This document shows, in pieces, positions 23,174 through 34,549 of a DNA stretch of 64,000 bases. The stretch spans positions 1,541,596 to 1,605,595 of the forward strand of contig JAAOMT010000436.1 of assembly GCA_016748015.1 (NCBI GenBank). Reading direction: 5' to 3'. The notes beneath the pieces are model-generated. The model was not told the origin of the DNA and did not search any database. It saw nothing but the letters and a program-made list of their open reading frames with translations. Source of the stretch: Geosiphon pyriformis (lineage: Eukaryota; Glomeromycota; Glomeromycetes; Archaeosporales; Geosiphonaceae). The position numbers were made by a program, and so were the translations under genes. Numbering within the stretch: the stretch's first letter is position 1; each line of letters opens with the position of its first letter.

Positions 23174-23812
23174 ATGAATCGAACACTTAGAAATACAAAA
23201 AATCCTTTATTAAGGGATAAAAATATTTCTTGTCCACAATATTCTCAGAAGTGGAGCCTTGAAGAAATTAAAGCCCTATTTGAGGAGCACGAAGAGTATG
23301 GTTCAAAATGGGAAATAATTTCGCAAAAACACTTTCCATTAAGAACAGTAGAGGCTCTTCAGTCTAAATGGCATCGTTTAACAGCTAGTCTATTAGAAAT
23401 TAATAATAATGTGAACCTAAACGCAAAGAAGTGGAAACCAGAAGAAGATAAAGAATTGTACTCAGCTGCTAAAAGCTATAAAAAAAACAACAAAGTTGAT
23501 TGGAAAGGTATTTTATCAACTGGCCATTTCCCTGGAAGGAGTAGTGAAGATTTATTTCGACGATATAATAATGTTTTAGCACAACCAAAACGCGGCCCAT
23601 GGACCAAGCAAGAAGATGAAAAACTTTTAGGCTTGGTGCAGAGTCACGGTAAAAAATGGAAAGAGATAAGTCATATCCTTCACAGGCCTCCTCGTCAAAT
23701 CAGCAAACGCTATACCGAATACTTAGCGCCTGGAATCAAAAGGGACCGATGGACAGATGAAGAATTTAATAAGTTAGCTAAAGCTTTTCAAAATCATGGT
23801 GAGAATTGGTAA
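23174..23812 (+). CDS. Myb/SANT-repeat protein, copy B, truncated in R4
   Basis: 212 residues if started at the family ATG (23174). Nearly identical to copy A through R1-R3, then ends inside R4 because GGGAACAA of the other copies reads GGTAACAA here, giving a stop right after the second Trp of R4. The homologous DNA itself ends about 25 bp later, near 23838, where an unrelated inverted repeat begins, so R5 is gone. The leader is open in the same frame back to an ATG at 23000, because one A is missing relative to copy A, so a 270-residue product is formally possible. I prefer the conserved MNR start. It could still bind DNA through three intact repeats and compete with full-length copies; more likely it is a recent pseudogene. 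Confidence 0.65.
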   Translation: MNRTLRNTKNPLLRDKNISCPQYSQKWSLEEIKALFEEHEEYGSKWEIISQKHFPLRTVEALQSKWHRLTASLLEINNNVNLNAKKWKPEEDKELYSAAKSYKKNNKVDWKGILSTGHFPGRSSEDLFRRYNNVLAQPKRGPWTKQEDEKLLGLVQSHGKKWKEISHILHRPPRQISKRYTEYLAPGIKRDRWTDEEFNKLAKAFQNHGENW

Positions 23813-23837
23813 CAAATACAGCTATTAATTCCAGATA

Positions 23838-24760
23838 ATGTTTAAAAATGTATCATTACTAAAAACATTGAAGTTGCGAGTTTAAATTGCTATCTTAGTG
23901 ATTTAAAAGAATAAACCTCAATTTTGTATAATGCTCCAAATTACTTTCATAACAATAATCAAGCCTTTCTTCTAAATTTGGATCTATAAGTTTTTAAAAT
24001 TATTTTTTAGTGCAATTACTTTTGTTGCAAAAATGAGAATCCAGAAATACATTTTTCTCAATATCAAGATATGAAAAAACTTGAATATTTATAATAACTT
24101 AACAGCAATAGAGGAGGAAACTAGCCAATAAGAAATCAAATCTAACCAAGTTTTCAAAATATCCAAAACTTCGAAGACCTTGTTAGAAATTTTTGGCATA
24201 CCATCCTACTTGCGAAATTCTTTATCCAACTGACACAAGCCAATTCCTTCTTCCTGAACACGTCTGACTTGGCAAACTATGTTAGCCATATTTTTAACGG
24301 AGTGAGTTTCTTTTTCAAAGAAATTATCTTCAACCAAAGTTTGCAACGCCTAATCATTACATTTGTCAGCACACTCAACAACTTTGTACAAGTCCTATTG
24401 TAAAGGAGAATTAATCGAAATTATAAAAATTTCAAATTTATTCACAGATTATACCTCAATAATACCTTTTTACAGTTCCAGAGCATTGGTCCGAGTTTCA
24501 CTTGGGTTGATCCAAGTTTTAAAAGACTCATTTAAAATTGAGGCAAGTAAATATAGTCAAAATCTGCTGAGCACTTACTTGGAGAGCTTGACAGTACTGC
24601 CCTGTTGAATTTAATACCCCATAAAAGCAGCGGTGTTAGCATAAGGCTAAAATACTTAACAAATTGAAATAAGTTTTCAATTTTCTTACTTCTTAAAGCT
24701 ATATGCAAGCATTTACCATATTAATAAATGCATATCAAATCTATCATGAATATTAATTTC
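23838..24760. repeat. Inverted repeat, left arm (about 0.9 kb)
   Basis: Reverse complement of 27935-28800, with small indels. It starts exactly where Myb copy B is cut off. The arms enclose a decayed Myb copy, a Tc1 transposase relic and the intact Myb copy D. Each arm carries pieces of the same unidentified gene. Confidence 0.75.
24089..24394 (-). pseudogene. Unidentified gene fragment in inverted repeat, arm 1
   Basis: On the minus strand, after an intron-like GT..AG stretch ending at 24395, an exon-like frame reads LYKVVECADKCND, later VKNMANIVCQVRRVQEEG, then LCQLDKEFRK, a stop, DGMPKISNKVFEVLDILK and ends with a stop at 24089-24091. Composition is clearly protein-like. The internal stop (TAG) is a Tyr codon (TAT) in the other arm, so this copy is broken. 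More coding-like sequence (TWINPSETRTNALEL) lies upstream near 24470-24520. I do not recognise the family. Confidence 0.45.
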
Positions 24761-24769
24761 GGCTAGGAG

Positions 24770-25145
24770 TGAATTTAAATGTGATTTTCAGATATTTAAT
24801 TTAACAAAAAAATTTATTTAGCAATAATAAATCTAATATACCTTAAAGATATGCTTAAAAAGGTCTTTTATTTCACCAACAATAAATAATTTAAGCATTT
24901 CATAATTCTTCTGTTCATAATCATAACAAAACAAATTGAAAATAAAACATTAACTTTTTATAATTTGTCAAAAGTTTTAGTATAATAAAACTTCGTATAT
25001 TAAAAACAATAAAAATAATTTTTTGAAGTATAAAAAAATCTAAATAAAATATTGTTTAAATCTTGATCATGCAACTATTTATTTATTAATATATAGTCTT
25101 ACTTCCTGATGATAATCATGTTGTTAAAATCACACACTAAAAATT
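24770..25145. other. Intergenic stretch with similarity to 49.8-49.95 kb
   Basis: No gene. About 24840-24990 resembles, in reverse complement, 49780-49960, the sequence upstream of Myb copies I and J. It is therefore part of the duplicated 5' flank of the Myb units. Confidence 0.4.
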
Positions 25146-25301
25146 AAACATGTTTAACTCTTTACCTTTAAGGAAGTTAAATGTAAGCCACTATTAATTG
25201 TCTTAAAAACCCTGTTTTAGGAGAAAAGTCTTAAACCATCTTCAAATATTTGATTCGATTTTAACTAATAGCTGATAATTCCCTGTAATAGTTCACTACT
25301 A

Positions 25302-25540
25302 ATAAATCAAATACCAGAAAAAAGAATACCCATTATATCAAGGGATATTAAATTTCATGCTCGAAATATCGAAAATGGAGCTTTGAAGAAATAAAAGCCC
25401 TGTTTGAGGCATATCAAGAGTATAATTCATCAAGAGTATAATTCATCAAGAGTATAATTCAAAATGGGAATTAATTTCACGGAAATACCTTCCATCAAGA
25501 ACATTAAATGCTCGTTGGGAAAAATAGTATCTTATACAGA
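25302..25540 (+). pseudogene. Decayed Myb/SANT gene, copy C
   Basis: Leader sequence is recognisable from about 25110. The family start reads ATA instead of ATG (25302-25304). R1 follows (RKWSFEEIKALFEAYQEY) with an insertion of two extra units of a 16-bp sequence, giving three tandem copies at 25413-25460; this adds 32 bp and breaks the frame. Similarity continues through the KWELIS and LPSRT segments and stops near 25540 at a Tc1 transposase relic. Repeats R2-R5 are missing. Confidence 0.75.
25413..25460. repeat. Three tandem copies of a 16-bp unit
   Basis: Unit ATCAAGAGTATAATTC, perfect, three times. Intact Myb copies have one unit at this place, so it is a local duplication inside pseudogene C. 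Confidence 0.95.
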
Positions 25541-25559
25541 CCAATTTATATGAAAAATT

Positions 25560-26020
25560 TGTGCATATTATTATAAAGTGAACTTTACAACACGATCAAC
25601 CATTAAAAGTGAACGAAAATTTATAATAGTATGGATGTATTAGCGGATAAGGTTTGAATAGTTTGTTTCATACCTTCTCATATGACTGGTAAAACATATT
25701 GAAGGCTTAGGTATAGTTTACACAATGATTATGACTGCTGAAAAAGCAATATTTCAGAAAGACAATGCTCTAATTTACCAGTGCAAGCTTGTAAAAAAAC
25801 TCCATGATAATTATAAAATTGTGACTTTTGAATGGTCTCCACAAATCACTAGATATTAATCCCATAGAAAATATGTAGTGGGAAATTAAGAAGTGTATTT
25901 ACGAACACTATTTCATTAGAGGCAATTCTTTAATTTTTTTGACTTGATAACCAAACGTGTTAATGAAGTTATAAAAAGAAAGGATTATGTGAACCATTGG
26001 TAGATAGTGAAAATCTACTT
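25560..26020 (+). pseudogene. Tc1/mariner transposase C-terminal half, decayed
   Basis: Protein-like pieces in several frames: AIFQKDNALIYQCKLVKK (second catalytic Asp region, DNAxxH) at about 25745-25800, FEWSPQ at about 25825, SHRKYVVGN/NPIENMWWEIKK-like sequence at about 25860-25890 (catalytic Glu motif), then FDLITKRVNEVIKRK at about 25940-25985. This is the order of the DDE catalytic domain of Tc1-type transposases. Stops and shifts destroy it, and no inverted ends were recognised. It separates pseudogene C from copy D. Confidence 0.7.
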
Positions 26021-26081
26021 TCATTACATACATCGTGTAAAAATAATCACTCTCATTTTTTAATTTTGTGTATTTATCAAT

Positions 26082-26112
26082 GATCGGGTCTTTTGGTCAC
26101 GGAAATAAATAG
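26082..26112 (+). promoter_or_regulatory. Core promoter of Myb copy D
   Basis: GATC at 26082-26085, 20 nt, TAAATAG at 26106-26112. The sequence between the two blocks is unlike that of A, B and F although its length is nearly the same. Confidence 0.5.
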
Positions 26113-26327
26113 AGATAGAAAAAATTTTTATGTCCATGTTAATCATGTCAAAATTACAAACAAAGAATATAATATCTTTCACCCTTTGCATATGGTCAAC
26201 TTTATGGAAAGTAAGGCACCACAATCTTGCTAACAATGAGGTTTAAGAGAAAAATATTCCCAATTTTGGCTCAGCTAATTTTATTTTTATTATCCAGCTA
26301 ACACTTCCCTGGAGCAGCTAATCGTCG

Positions 26328-27200
26328 ATGAATCGAATACTGGGAAATCACAAAAATGCTATATCAAACGATAAAAAAATTTCTTGTCAGAAATATCGAA
26401 AATGGAGCCTTGAAGAAATCAAAGTCCTGTTTGAGGCACATCAAGAGTATGGTTCAAAATGGGAATTAATTTCACAAAAATACTTCTCTTTAAGAACGGC
26501 TGAAGCTCTTAAGATGAAATGGTATCAGTTAACAGCTAATGGAGAAATTATTAATCAGAAACTTAGACTAAATTCAACCAAGTGGACACCTGAAGAGGAC
26601 AAAGAGCTATACTTAGCTGCTAAAAGATATTTAATTAATAAAAAGGTTAATTGGAAAGCTATCGTATTAAACAGGCTTTTTCCTGGAAGAAACAATGGAG
26701 ATTTACGCATGCGGTATCACAATGTTCTCGCGTACCCAAAACGTGGCCCATGGGATAAGGAAGAGGAGGAAAAACTTTTAAGCTTAGTGCAGAGATATGG
26801 AAGAAAATGGGGACAAATAAGTCATATTCTTCAAAGACCGTCTAGCGTGATTCGCAGACACTATGAAAAACACTTAGCGCCTGGGATCAAAAGGGGCCAA
26901 TGGACCGAGGAAGAATTTATTAAATTAGCTAAAGCCTTTCAAACTCATGGTGAGAATTGGGAATTAATACAGCCATTAATTCCAGGAAGACACTTAGATC
27001 AGATAAAATACCATTGTCTTCATTCACCAAAAGTTCAAACCTATTATAATAGTGGAGAATGGAGCTCAGCAGAGATAAAAAGTTTAATTCAAGCATTTAG
27101 AAAATATGGGAATAATTGGGTAAAAGTTTCAGAGATGGTAATTACAAGAAATCGACAACAATGTCGCATAAAGATACGATCAAGAAAATGCTTTGAATAA
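26328..27200 (+). CDS. Myb/SANT-repeat DNA-binding protein, copy D
   Basis: 290 residues, single exon, all five Myb/SANT repeats present with their spaced Trp/aromatic residues (R1 from KWSLEEIK, R2 from KWTPEEDKELY, R3 from GPWDKEEEEKLL, R4 from GQWTEEEF, R5 from EWSSAEIKSL). It belongs to the second subfamily, whose N-terminus is MNRILGNHKN rather than MNRTLRN and whose R1-R2 linker is shorter (GEIINQKLRLNSTKW). It lies between the two arms of the inverted repeat at 23.8 and 27.9 kb. Likely a nuclear DNA-binding protein; no other domain. It is the only complete, ATG-started member of this subfamily in the window. Confidence 0.85.
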   Translation: MNRILGNHKNAISNDKKISCQKYRKWSLEEIKVLFEAHQEYGSKWELISQKYFSLRTAEALKMKWYQLTANGEIINQKLRLNSTKWTPEEDKELYLAAKRYLINKKVNWKAIVLNRLFPGRNNGDLRMRYHNVLAYPKRGPWDKEEEEKLLSLVQRYGRKWGQISHILQRPSSVIRRHYEKHLAPGIKRGQWTEEEFIKLAKAFQTHGENWELIQPLIPGRHLDQIKYHCLHSPKVQTYYNSGEWSSAEIKSLIQAFRKYGNNWVKVSEMVITRNRQQCRIKIRSRKCFE

Positions 27201-27930
27201 ATACTAAACCTTTACAATGAGCTTCTATCGAATACTGTTCATATTGTGCGTGTTTATCTAATCCCATTTTAAGTTTTATAATTTATTGATACTTTACTTT
27301 TTTATAAGGCTTTTACGATCTGTGAATTAATCATGCTTGAATTTCACATATTAACCTATAAGGTCTTTTTAGCCAGATATTTTAGACCCATAACACAAGT
27401 CTATTTACCTTACGTAAAAATTAATAGCATATAAAATCCTTCTCTCAATTTATTTTTAAATTTCTTTCTTGAGTCTTTCTATGAGCTCAGCATCTTGCTA
27501 ATTAATTTTATTATTCGACTTTATAACGTCTTGATATAATTCTTTATTAAAATTACTTGAACAATATATTAGACTTGATAAATCTAATTTTAATCTAATT
27601 TTTTAAAATTAGTTATGCAAAGTGATTATTTATCAAGTGATCTATAATTTAGCCAATCATATTCAATTATGTGTTCAGCAAATTAAAATTTACATATAAA
27701 ATATTCTTTTAGTCTATTAAAAATAACCATTTAAAAGTGTTGATACAGCCAGTGTGATGATTAATTATAAGTTTTTTATGGCTGAGCCCAGTGCTTAACT
27801 CCGTCTCTATAGTATAGATGGTGAAAAGGCTGATAATAATTATATCCAATGCAAAGTGAATGTAAGCAATTTACTGTCTATAGTAAGATTCATTGGTAAA
27901 AATATTTCTCATTGAATTTAATTAACTTAT
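27201..27930. other. Intergenic 3' flank of Myb copy D
   Basis: No gene seen. 27730-27860 is less AT-rich than its surroundings, but I recognise no element in it. Confidence 0.4.
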
Positions 27931-27934
27931 TACT

Positions 27935-28800
27935 TGCTATTCATGATAGACCTGATATGCATTTATTAATATGGCAAATGCTTGCATAAAAGATAATTTA
28001 GCTTTAAGAAGTAAGATAATTGAAAATTTATTTCAATTTTTTAAGTATTTTAGGCTTATGCTAACACAGCTGCTTTTATGGGGTATTAATTCAACAGGGC
28101 AGAACTGTCAAGCTCCCCAAGTAAGTGCTCAGCAAATTTTGACTATATTTATTTGCTTCAATTTTAAATGAGTCTTTTAAAACTTTAGGAAACTTGGATC
28201 AACCTAAGTGAAACCTGGACCCATGCCCTGGAGCTGGAAAAAGGTATTGTTGAGGTATAATCTGTGAATAAATTTGAAATTTTTAAAATGTCGATTAATT
28301 CTCCTTTACAATAGAACTTGTACAAAGTTGTTGAGTGTGCTGACAAATGTAATGATTATAGGTTGCAAACTTTAATTGAAGAGAGGGAATTGGCTTGTAT
28401 CAGTTGGATAAAGAATTTCGCAAGTATGATGGTATGCTAAAAATTTCTAACAAGGTTTTCGAAGTTTTAGATATTTTGAAAACTTGGTTAGATTTAATTT
28501 CTTATTGGTCAGTTTCCTCCTCTATTGCTGTTAAGTTATTATAAATAGTCAAGTCTTTTCATACCATGATACTTGAGAAAAATGTATTTCTGGATTCTCA
28601 TTTTTGCAACAAAAGTAATTACACTAAAAAATAATTCTAAAAACTTATAGATCCAAATTTAGAAGAAAGGCTTAATTATTGTTATGAAAGTAATTTGGAG
28701 CATTATACAACATTAAGGTTTATTCTTTTAAATCACTAAAATAGCAATTTAAACTCGCAACTTCAATGTTTTTGCTAATGATAAATTTTTAAACATTACC
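27935..28800. repeat. Inverted repeat, right arm (about 0.87 kb)
   Basis: Reverse complement of 23838-24760. Compared with the left arm it lacks about 75 bp near 28390, inside the coding-like part. Confidence 0.75.
28315..28544 (+). pseudogene. Unidentified gene fragment in inverted repeat, arm 2
   Basis: Second copy of the fragment described at 24089-24394. After an intron-like acceptor at 28313-28314 it reads LYKVVECADKCND, then has lost about 75 bp, and continues with LDKEFRKYDGM and ISNKVFEVLDILKTWLDL to a stop at 28542-28544. It has Tyr where arm 1 has a stop. The two arms are therefore broken in different ways, and an intact ancestor can be inferred. Family unknown. Confidence 0.45.
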
Positions 28801-28804
28801 TACG

Positions 28805-29595
28805 GATAATTACGGTTAGATCTAGATATGTCATTTCATCATGTCTAACCTGTGTTCTATAAATCACCGAGCAAATTTCAAAAAATTCCTATGAGCACTA
28901 TTAACATCTTTTATTTGTATATGGTTCATGTAAGAAATTTTGACTTAAAAAAAGTTTAATTTATATATATTTACTTTTTAAACCTAATTACAATTTGAAA
29001 TATTTAATTTCCAACAAGAAATTTTATTTCTTTGAAGAAAATATTGTGAATTTTAAACTTTGGTGATTATTTTTGAAAACAAATAATTATTGATAAAAAC
29101 TTCATTTTTAGACATTTAATGAAGCTATTGGCATTTTATCTTGTTACCAATATATATAAATCAAAATCATTTTATCAATAATAGAAAACTCGTTTATTAA
29201 TAAATTTTTTCGAAATTTATATTCGGTAAATTAATAAAAAGTGATTTTATTCTTTCCCTAATTTCTTAATTAATTACATGATACTATTAGTTATTATTTA
29301 TTAATAAATTTGATTAAACAGGATTTAGAAAATTATTTCGCTTTAGTCTCATATTAATAATTTTAATGACTTAAAACTCTTTAAGTTAGCACCGCTATAT
29401 AAACATGTTTTATATTTTCTATTTGCCATTTTAAATATAAATAAAAGATATTTTGATATCAACTTTTTACAAACTTCCCAATCAATCGAAAATGAAAGAA
29501 TGAAGTTCAAATAACTAATTAAAACTTATGACTCTTAAGCATATCTTTATAGTGTATTCCTAAATAAAACAATTTCTCAATATCATCTAATATAA
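28805..29595. other. Intergenic stretch upstream of Myb copy E
   Basis: AT-rich, no gene or element recognised. Confidence 0.5.
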
Positions 29596-29599
29596 CCAA

Positions 29600-29629
29600 G
29601 ATCTCCCTTATTATCACACATATAAATAG
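29600..29629 (+). promoter_or_regulatory. Core promoter of Myb copy E
   Basis: GATC at 29600-29603, 19 nt, TAAATAG at 29623-29629 within ACATATAAATAGAGA. The spacer (TCCCTTATTATCACACAT) is shared with copy J only. Confidence 0.6.
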
Positions 29630-29735
29630 AGACCAGAAAAATTTTATCCCAATTTTCTTATGTCTTATCTTGATCATGTTATAAAATTATGTTGAAAGCG
29701 CAAACTAAACACACAATATCCTTCACTCTTTACAT

Positions 29736-30758
29736 ATGGTCAAATTTATCGAGATTAAAAGTAGGCAGGCCCCGAAATATGCTGTTAATATTTCGGTTTA
29801 TAAAATTTTTTTACCTAATCTTGGATCCCCTAATTTATTTTACTATCAGCTAGCAATTCCCTCGAGGAGCCCATCGTCAGTGAATCGAATCCTGGGAAAT
29901 CATAAAAACAATATATCAAGTGATAAAAAAATTTCTTGCCAGGAACATTCACAAAAATGGAGCGTTGAAGAAATTAAAACTTTATTAGAGGCATATAGAA
30001 AGTATGGTTCACAATGGAAATTAATTTCACAAAAATACTTACTATCAAGAACATCACGTGCTATTGAGGCTAAAAGCTATCGCTTAACAGCTAATGGAAA
30101 AATTATTAAGCAGAAACTTACCCTAAGTCTTAATAAGTGGACACCTGAAGAGGACAAAGAGCTCTACTTAGCTGCTAAAAGATATTTAATCAATAACAAG
30201 GTTGATTGGAAAGCTATCGTATTAACCGGGCTTTTTCCCGGAAGAAACAATAGAGATTTATATAGTCGGTATCACAATGTTTTAGTATACCCAAAACGAG
30301 ACCCATGGACCGAGCAAGAAGAGGAAAAACTTAAAAGCTTTGTGCAGAGATATGGAAAAAAATGGGCAGAAATAAGTCATATCCTTCAAAGGCCCCCTAA
30401 TTACATTAAAAAACACTACAATAACCACTTGGTACCTGGAATCAAAAGGAACAAATGGACTTACGAAGAATACAATAAATTAGCTAAAGCTTTTCAAACT
30501 CATGGTGAAAATTGGGAACAAATACAGTTATTAATTCCAGGAAAATCCCTAAATCAGATAAAATACCATTGTCGTCACTCACCAAAAGTTCAATCCCATT
30601 ATAACAGTGGAGAATGGAACCCAGTAGAGACAAAAAGTTTAATTCAAGCATTTAGAAAATATGGGCGGAATTGGGTAAAAATATCCAAGGCCGTAAATAC
30701 GAGAAACTCAAACCAGTGTTGGAAAAAAATGGAATTCATAAAAAGGAGTGATGTTTAA
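29736..30758 (+). CDS. Myb/SANT-repeat protein, copy E, family start lost
   Basis: All five Myb/SANT repeats are intact and end in a normal stop. The conserved family start reads GTG instead of ATG (29880-29882). The leader upstream is open in the same frame back to an ATG at 29736, which lies in the conserved TACATATGGTCAA block. Translation from there would add 48 residues of leader-encoded sequence and give 340 residues. Other copies use this leader as untranslated sequence, so the extension is either a new N-terminus or a sign that the gene is dying. Subfamily as copy D (ILGNHKN). No stops or frameshifts in about 880 bp after the family start argue for recent loss or continued use. Confidence 0.65.
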   Translation: MVKFIEIKSRQAPKYAVNISVYKIFLPNLGSPNLFYYQLAIPSRSPSSVNRILGNHKNNISSDKKISCQEHSQKWSVEEIKTLLEAYRKYGSQWKLISQKYLLSRTSRAIEAKSYRLTANGKIIKQKLTLSLNKWTPEEDKELYLAAKRYLINNKVDWKAIVLTGLFPGRNNRDLYSRYHNVLVYPKRDPWTEQEEEKLKSFVQRYGKKWAEISHILQRPPNYIKKHYNNHLVPGIKRNKWTYEEYNKLAKAFQTHGENWEQIQLLIPGKSLNQIKYHCRHSPKVQSHYNSGEWNPVETKSLIQAFRKYGRNWVKISKAVNTRNSNQCWKKMEFIKRSDV

Positions 30759-33700
30759 TATCAAGAGTTTATAGTAGCCTTCTCCAGATTAGTCATCCCT
30801 TTTGAGTACTATTAATACTCTACACATTTTCACATTTAAGGATCTGAACTACTTTTTTTACAAAATTCTATAGCATGTAAATTTAATCTATTCCTGCTTG
30901 CATTCCGTCCTTCTCCATTTAATCGAGTTCGCCATAGAAGTATCGAATTTTATGCCGAAAATAAGTTAAATTGTTGAAGTTACGGAATATTAAAAACACA
31001 ATACCATGAAGTTTTGTGATTTAATTTTGGGGTGTAAAATGTTTTTAATGCACATTTTATGCTGTTTTTTAACTAAGAAATAATTATCATTTTTTAAAAA
31101 TATCACAAAAAACATAATAAAATTTTAACTTATTTGTACTATTTATAGTGTTAATACAATTTTTGTTAAAATTTGAATTTTGTTTGTCTTTTTTTAATTT
31201 ACTTGATAACAATATTGCCAATATTTTTTTGGTATATTATTAAATTAATAATTTTTTAATGCGTTGACAAACAAATTTTAAAAATTTTTAGAATGAACAA
31301 TTGTAGATATTCTAAGAACGTAAGCTATTTATTTAAATAAAATTTAAATAAAATCTTTCTCTTTTTGTTTATATGAGCCATTCCCTTTTAGTTTAACTAA
31401 CAATTAATGTTTTTCTTGTAATAAAAAGGTACAATATATATTAATATGCTTTAATTTAAAATAAATAAATCCCCCAGATTTTTTTAAGATTAATATTGCA
31501 AAAAAATTTTGAATATTGGATTGATTTGATAAAATGTCAAACTTCAAATATTCAAATTTGATATAACAAAATTTGAATATTTACAATAAATAAACACCGA
31601 GGTAAATACCATTTGAAATTTGAATTTTTTTTTACAAAAAATGAAAATATCACTATTTACATTTTTAATTTCAAAATTACTTTAATATGACTATTAATAT
31701 ATATATTTATAATTACATTCTTAAAAAATAGCAAAAAACAATAAAAAAATTAATCTATATCTTATTAGTAGTCTTAAATTTAAAAATCTAATTAATTTTG
31801 GAAAAAATTTATTTATATATTTTTCATCAAGTTTTATGAGTCACTAGTATTTTTTAGCTTAAGATAAAAGTTCTAGAAATAAATTAGTTAATTTAAAAAC
31901 AGTTTTATTTTTTAATGATTCAATATATTCGATTTTTAATATATATGTGACTTTTTTACTTTTATTTATGTCTTTCTTCATACAACAATTACAGATTGGC
32001 TTTATTAAATTTGGTTTTTTATATAACAAATGATCTAATAAAAATTGACTATTTTGACTATAGAAACACCACATTTAAAAGTTTTATAACATAATTTTAT
32101 TATTTTAATGAAGTTACTCTGAAAATACTTTAAAAATATAATTTGTATTTAACACATATTAAGCAGTAATATATAGTAAAAAACAGTTGTTATTATAAAA
32201 ATGTATTGTAATTTCTATTTGAGCAAAAAAGTTTCAATTTGGAATTTACATTACTATAACTGAAGCCACAGAAACTAATAAGATGTAGCTTGTTCAAATA
32301 TTTATTAAGATATTAAAACTATTAATAGAACTATTTAAAAAGAACAATACTTTAGTAAAAAACATTTTTTAATTGTTTAATAACTTATTACAGATTTCAT
32401 ATGTACTTAAAAGTTTTCAAATAAAAATTGATTACTATAAATATTGTCATAGCTTGTGGTATTTTTGAGATTTAAATATTTATTTGTAAAGATATGTATT
32501 CATTAGCCAAATGATATATTTGTAAGAAAACACATATTAAAAGATATAAATAATAGTTATCATATTTATTAAAAAATAAGATAGCTATTATAATTTATTT
32601 AATATGATTAAAGTAAGCCAAATTAAGGTTACTGCATAACTATAAAAAGTCAAATGTGTTATTTTAAAAAAATGTTAATTTCAAGCTATTGAACATTAGA
32701 ATTAATACATTTAAATTACTTGAACTTTTATCAACATTTTAAAATTATCATCAAAAAAATTTGCAAGAAATATATGAAAAAATATTAGTGAATAAATAAA
32801 TAAATAATAAGATATAAACTTGATATATTAAAATAGAATATAAAATAGCAAAGTAAATACTTTCTGTTCTAATATATTCACTGGAAATAAATAGATTTAA
32901 AAAGCTTTTAAGTTAATTTAGTCTTAAAAATCCTTATTAAGCTTTTTTCAGAACCAATTAATATGACCATAATTGGTTTTTTTTAGTATTAAATAAAAGA
33001 TAACCAAAAGTCAATACATTGTAAATTTAGTCTGCTAAAAAAAAACAAAAAAGATTTTGCATGTTTGATTGTATTTTGGAAGGCATAAAAAAAGTGCAAG
33101 ACAGAAAATAAAAGTAAGAAGTAAGTTAAAAATAATTCATTAAGCATGGTGCACAAACAGTTGTTTTTGTTTGCCAGACCTGTAATTTTATATGTTTACT
33201 TTGTCTGGTTTTGTGCAACATGTCCAATATAATAAAGAAACCATTAAGCAGTAGTTGACAAAATTAAGTCATTTTTAGAAATAACATAAATATTTTAGTT
33301 TGTTATTTTACCAATTATAAAACATTGGTGCTTGCTTATACTACATTCAAATAATGCGCAATTATAATGTAAAATTTCCAATTTATTATTTGTTTTTACA
33401 TAAGAAAAAAAAAATTTCAGTTATATTTCAATCTTATAGAAGCAATTATTTATTTATTTTGTTTAAAAAATTTTCTTTGAATGGAATGATTGTAACTGGT
33501 TAAAGAGTGACGTTGATAAATTGGACTTTTTGAGGAAATTCTTAAAATTGGAGATAGTGCTATTGTTTCTGGTAATTTTTAAAGTTTGAAAAGCATGAGC
33601 TGTCATTACAGAATTTGTCATCAAATTAATTTATAGAGTGAACTTTGATAAAAATTTATTCTCGTGAAAAAATTCAATTTCGCAAGTTCAAAACTTATAT

Positions 33701-34540
33701 TATTATTATCAGCAAACAAAATTTTTGTAATTTATACAATATGAAGCTTAATAGATTGAATTTATTAAAAAACTTCAAATATATTATTAACTTTAAAGAA
33801 AGAATTGCGACACAATTTTTTTAGAAATGTGTTACAAAATTTAAAACTGAGTTTTTTTTGTCACTTCTTTATAAGTTTTTCTAATTTTCTAAAGTGCTTT
33901 TTCTACAGAAAATTGATTGCCAAGTCTTCATTCAGAAAGTTATAAAGAATGTTTGCTTGAAATTTATGAGATCCAGCAATCAAGAAAATTAGAAAGTCAG
34001 GTAATGATCAAGATTTCATCAATTTTTGATCAAACGTGACTAAAATCTTAATTATATTATACACAATTTTGAATTGTATATAAGAACTAATTTACTACTA
34101 AAAATTATTTCCTATCTTCTAGCCAATATAATCACAAAAATATTAAACTTATATTCCCAATGATATATTTACACAAAACTCAACCGTCATCCTTAGTTTC
34201 TACTCAAAACAAAATATATTCTTTCCTCAAGCAATGCCAAAAATTTTATGACAAATTATTTTATGTCTTGAATATTAGATTCATAGCTCTTTCATACCAT
34301 ATTCTCGATTCCTTTTTTTTGTAACTATTACTTCTTCCACTTACTTCAAAAGTCAGTTATTCCCAATTTCTCTTGAGTAAAATTCTTTTAATTTACGAAC
34401 ACGCTTCAATCTTTTGTTTTCTGAAAGTTTTCTTGGTAATAATTAGTATAATCCGAAATTAGAACGTTGATTTGGAATATACGACTATAACCTTTTTCTG
34501 TTGATAATTTCCTAAGCATTTATTCGCTAATACCACTTTT
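30759..34540. other. Long gene-poor stretch
   Basis: About 3.8 kb without a supportable gene. An imperfect hairpin lies at 33147-33225, where CATGGTGCACAAA and GCCAGAC are matched later by GTCTGG and TTTGTGCAACATG, which could be a small decayed element. The 71-residue minus frame at 31859-32074 resembles nothing known to me. Confidence 0.45.
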
Positions 34541-34549
34541 AAATGGGTC

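Noticed and set aside
25413-25460. CRISPR-like short repeats
   Set aside because: Directly adjacent perfect 16-bp copies without spacers inside a Myb pseudogene; a local tandem duplication.
31859-32074. 71-residue minus-strand ORF
   Set aside because: Isolated in gene-poor AT-rich DNA, no motif, no splice partners seen.
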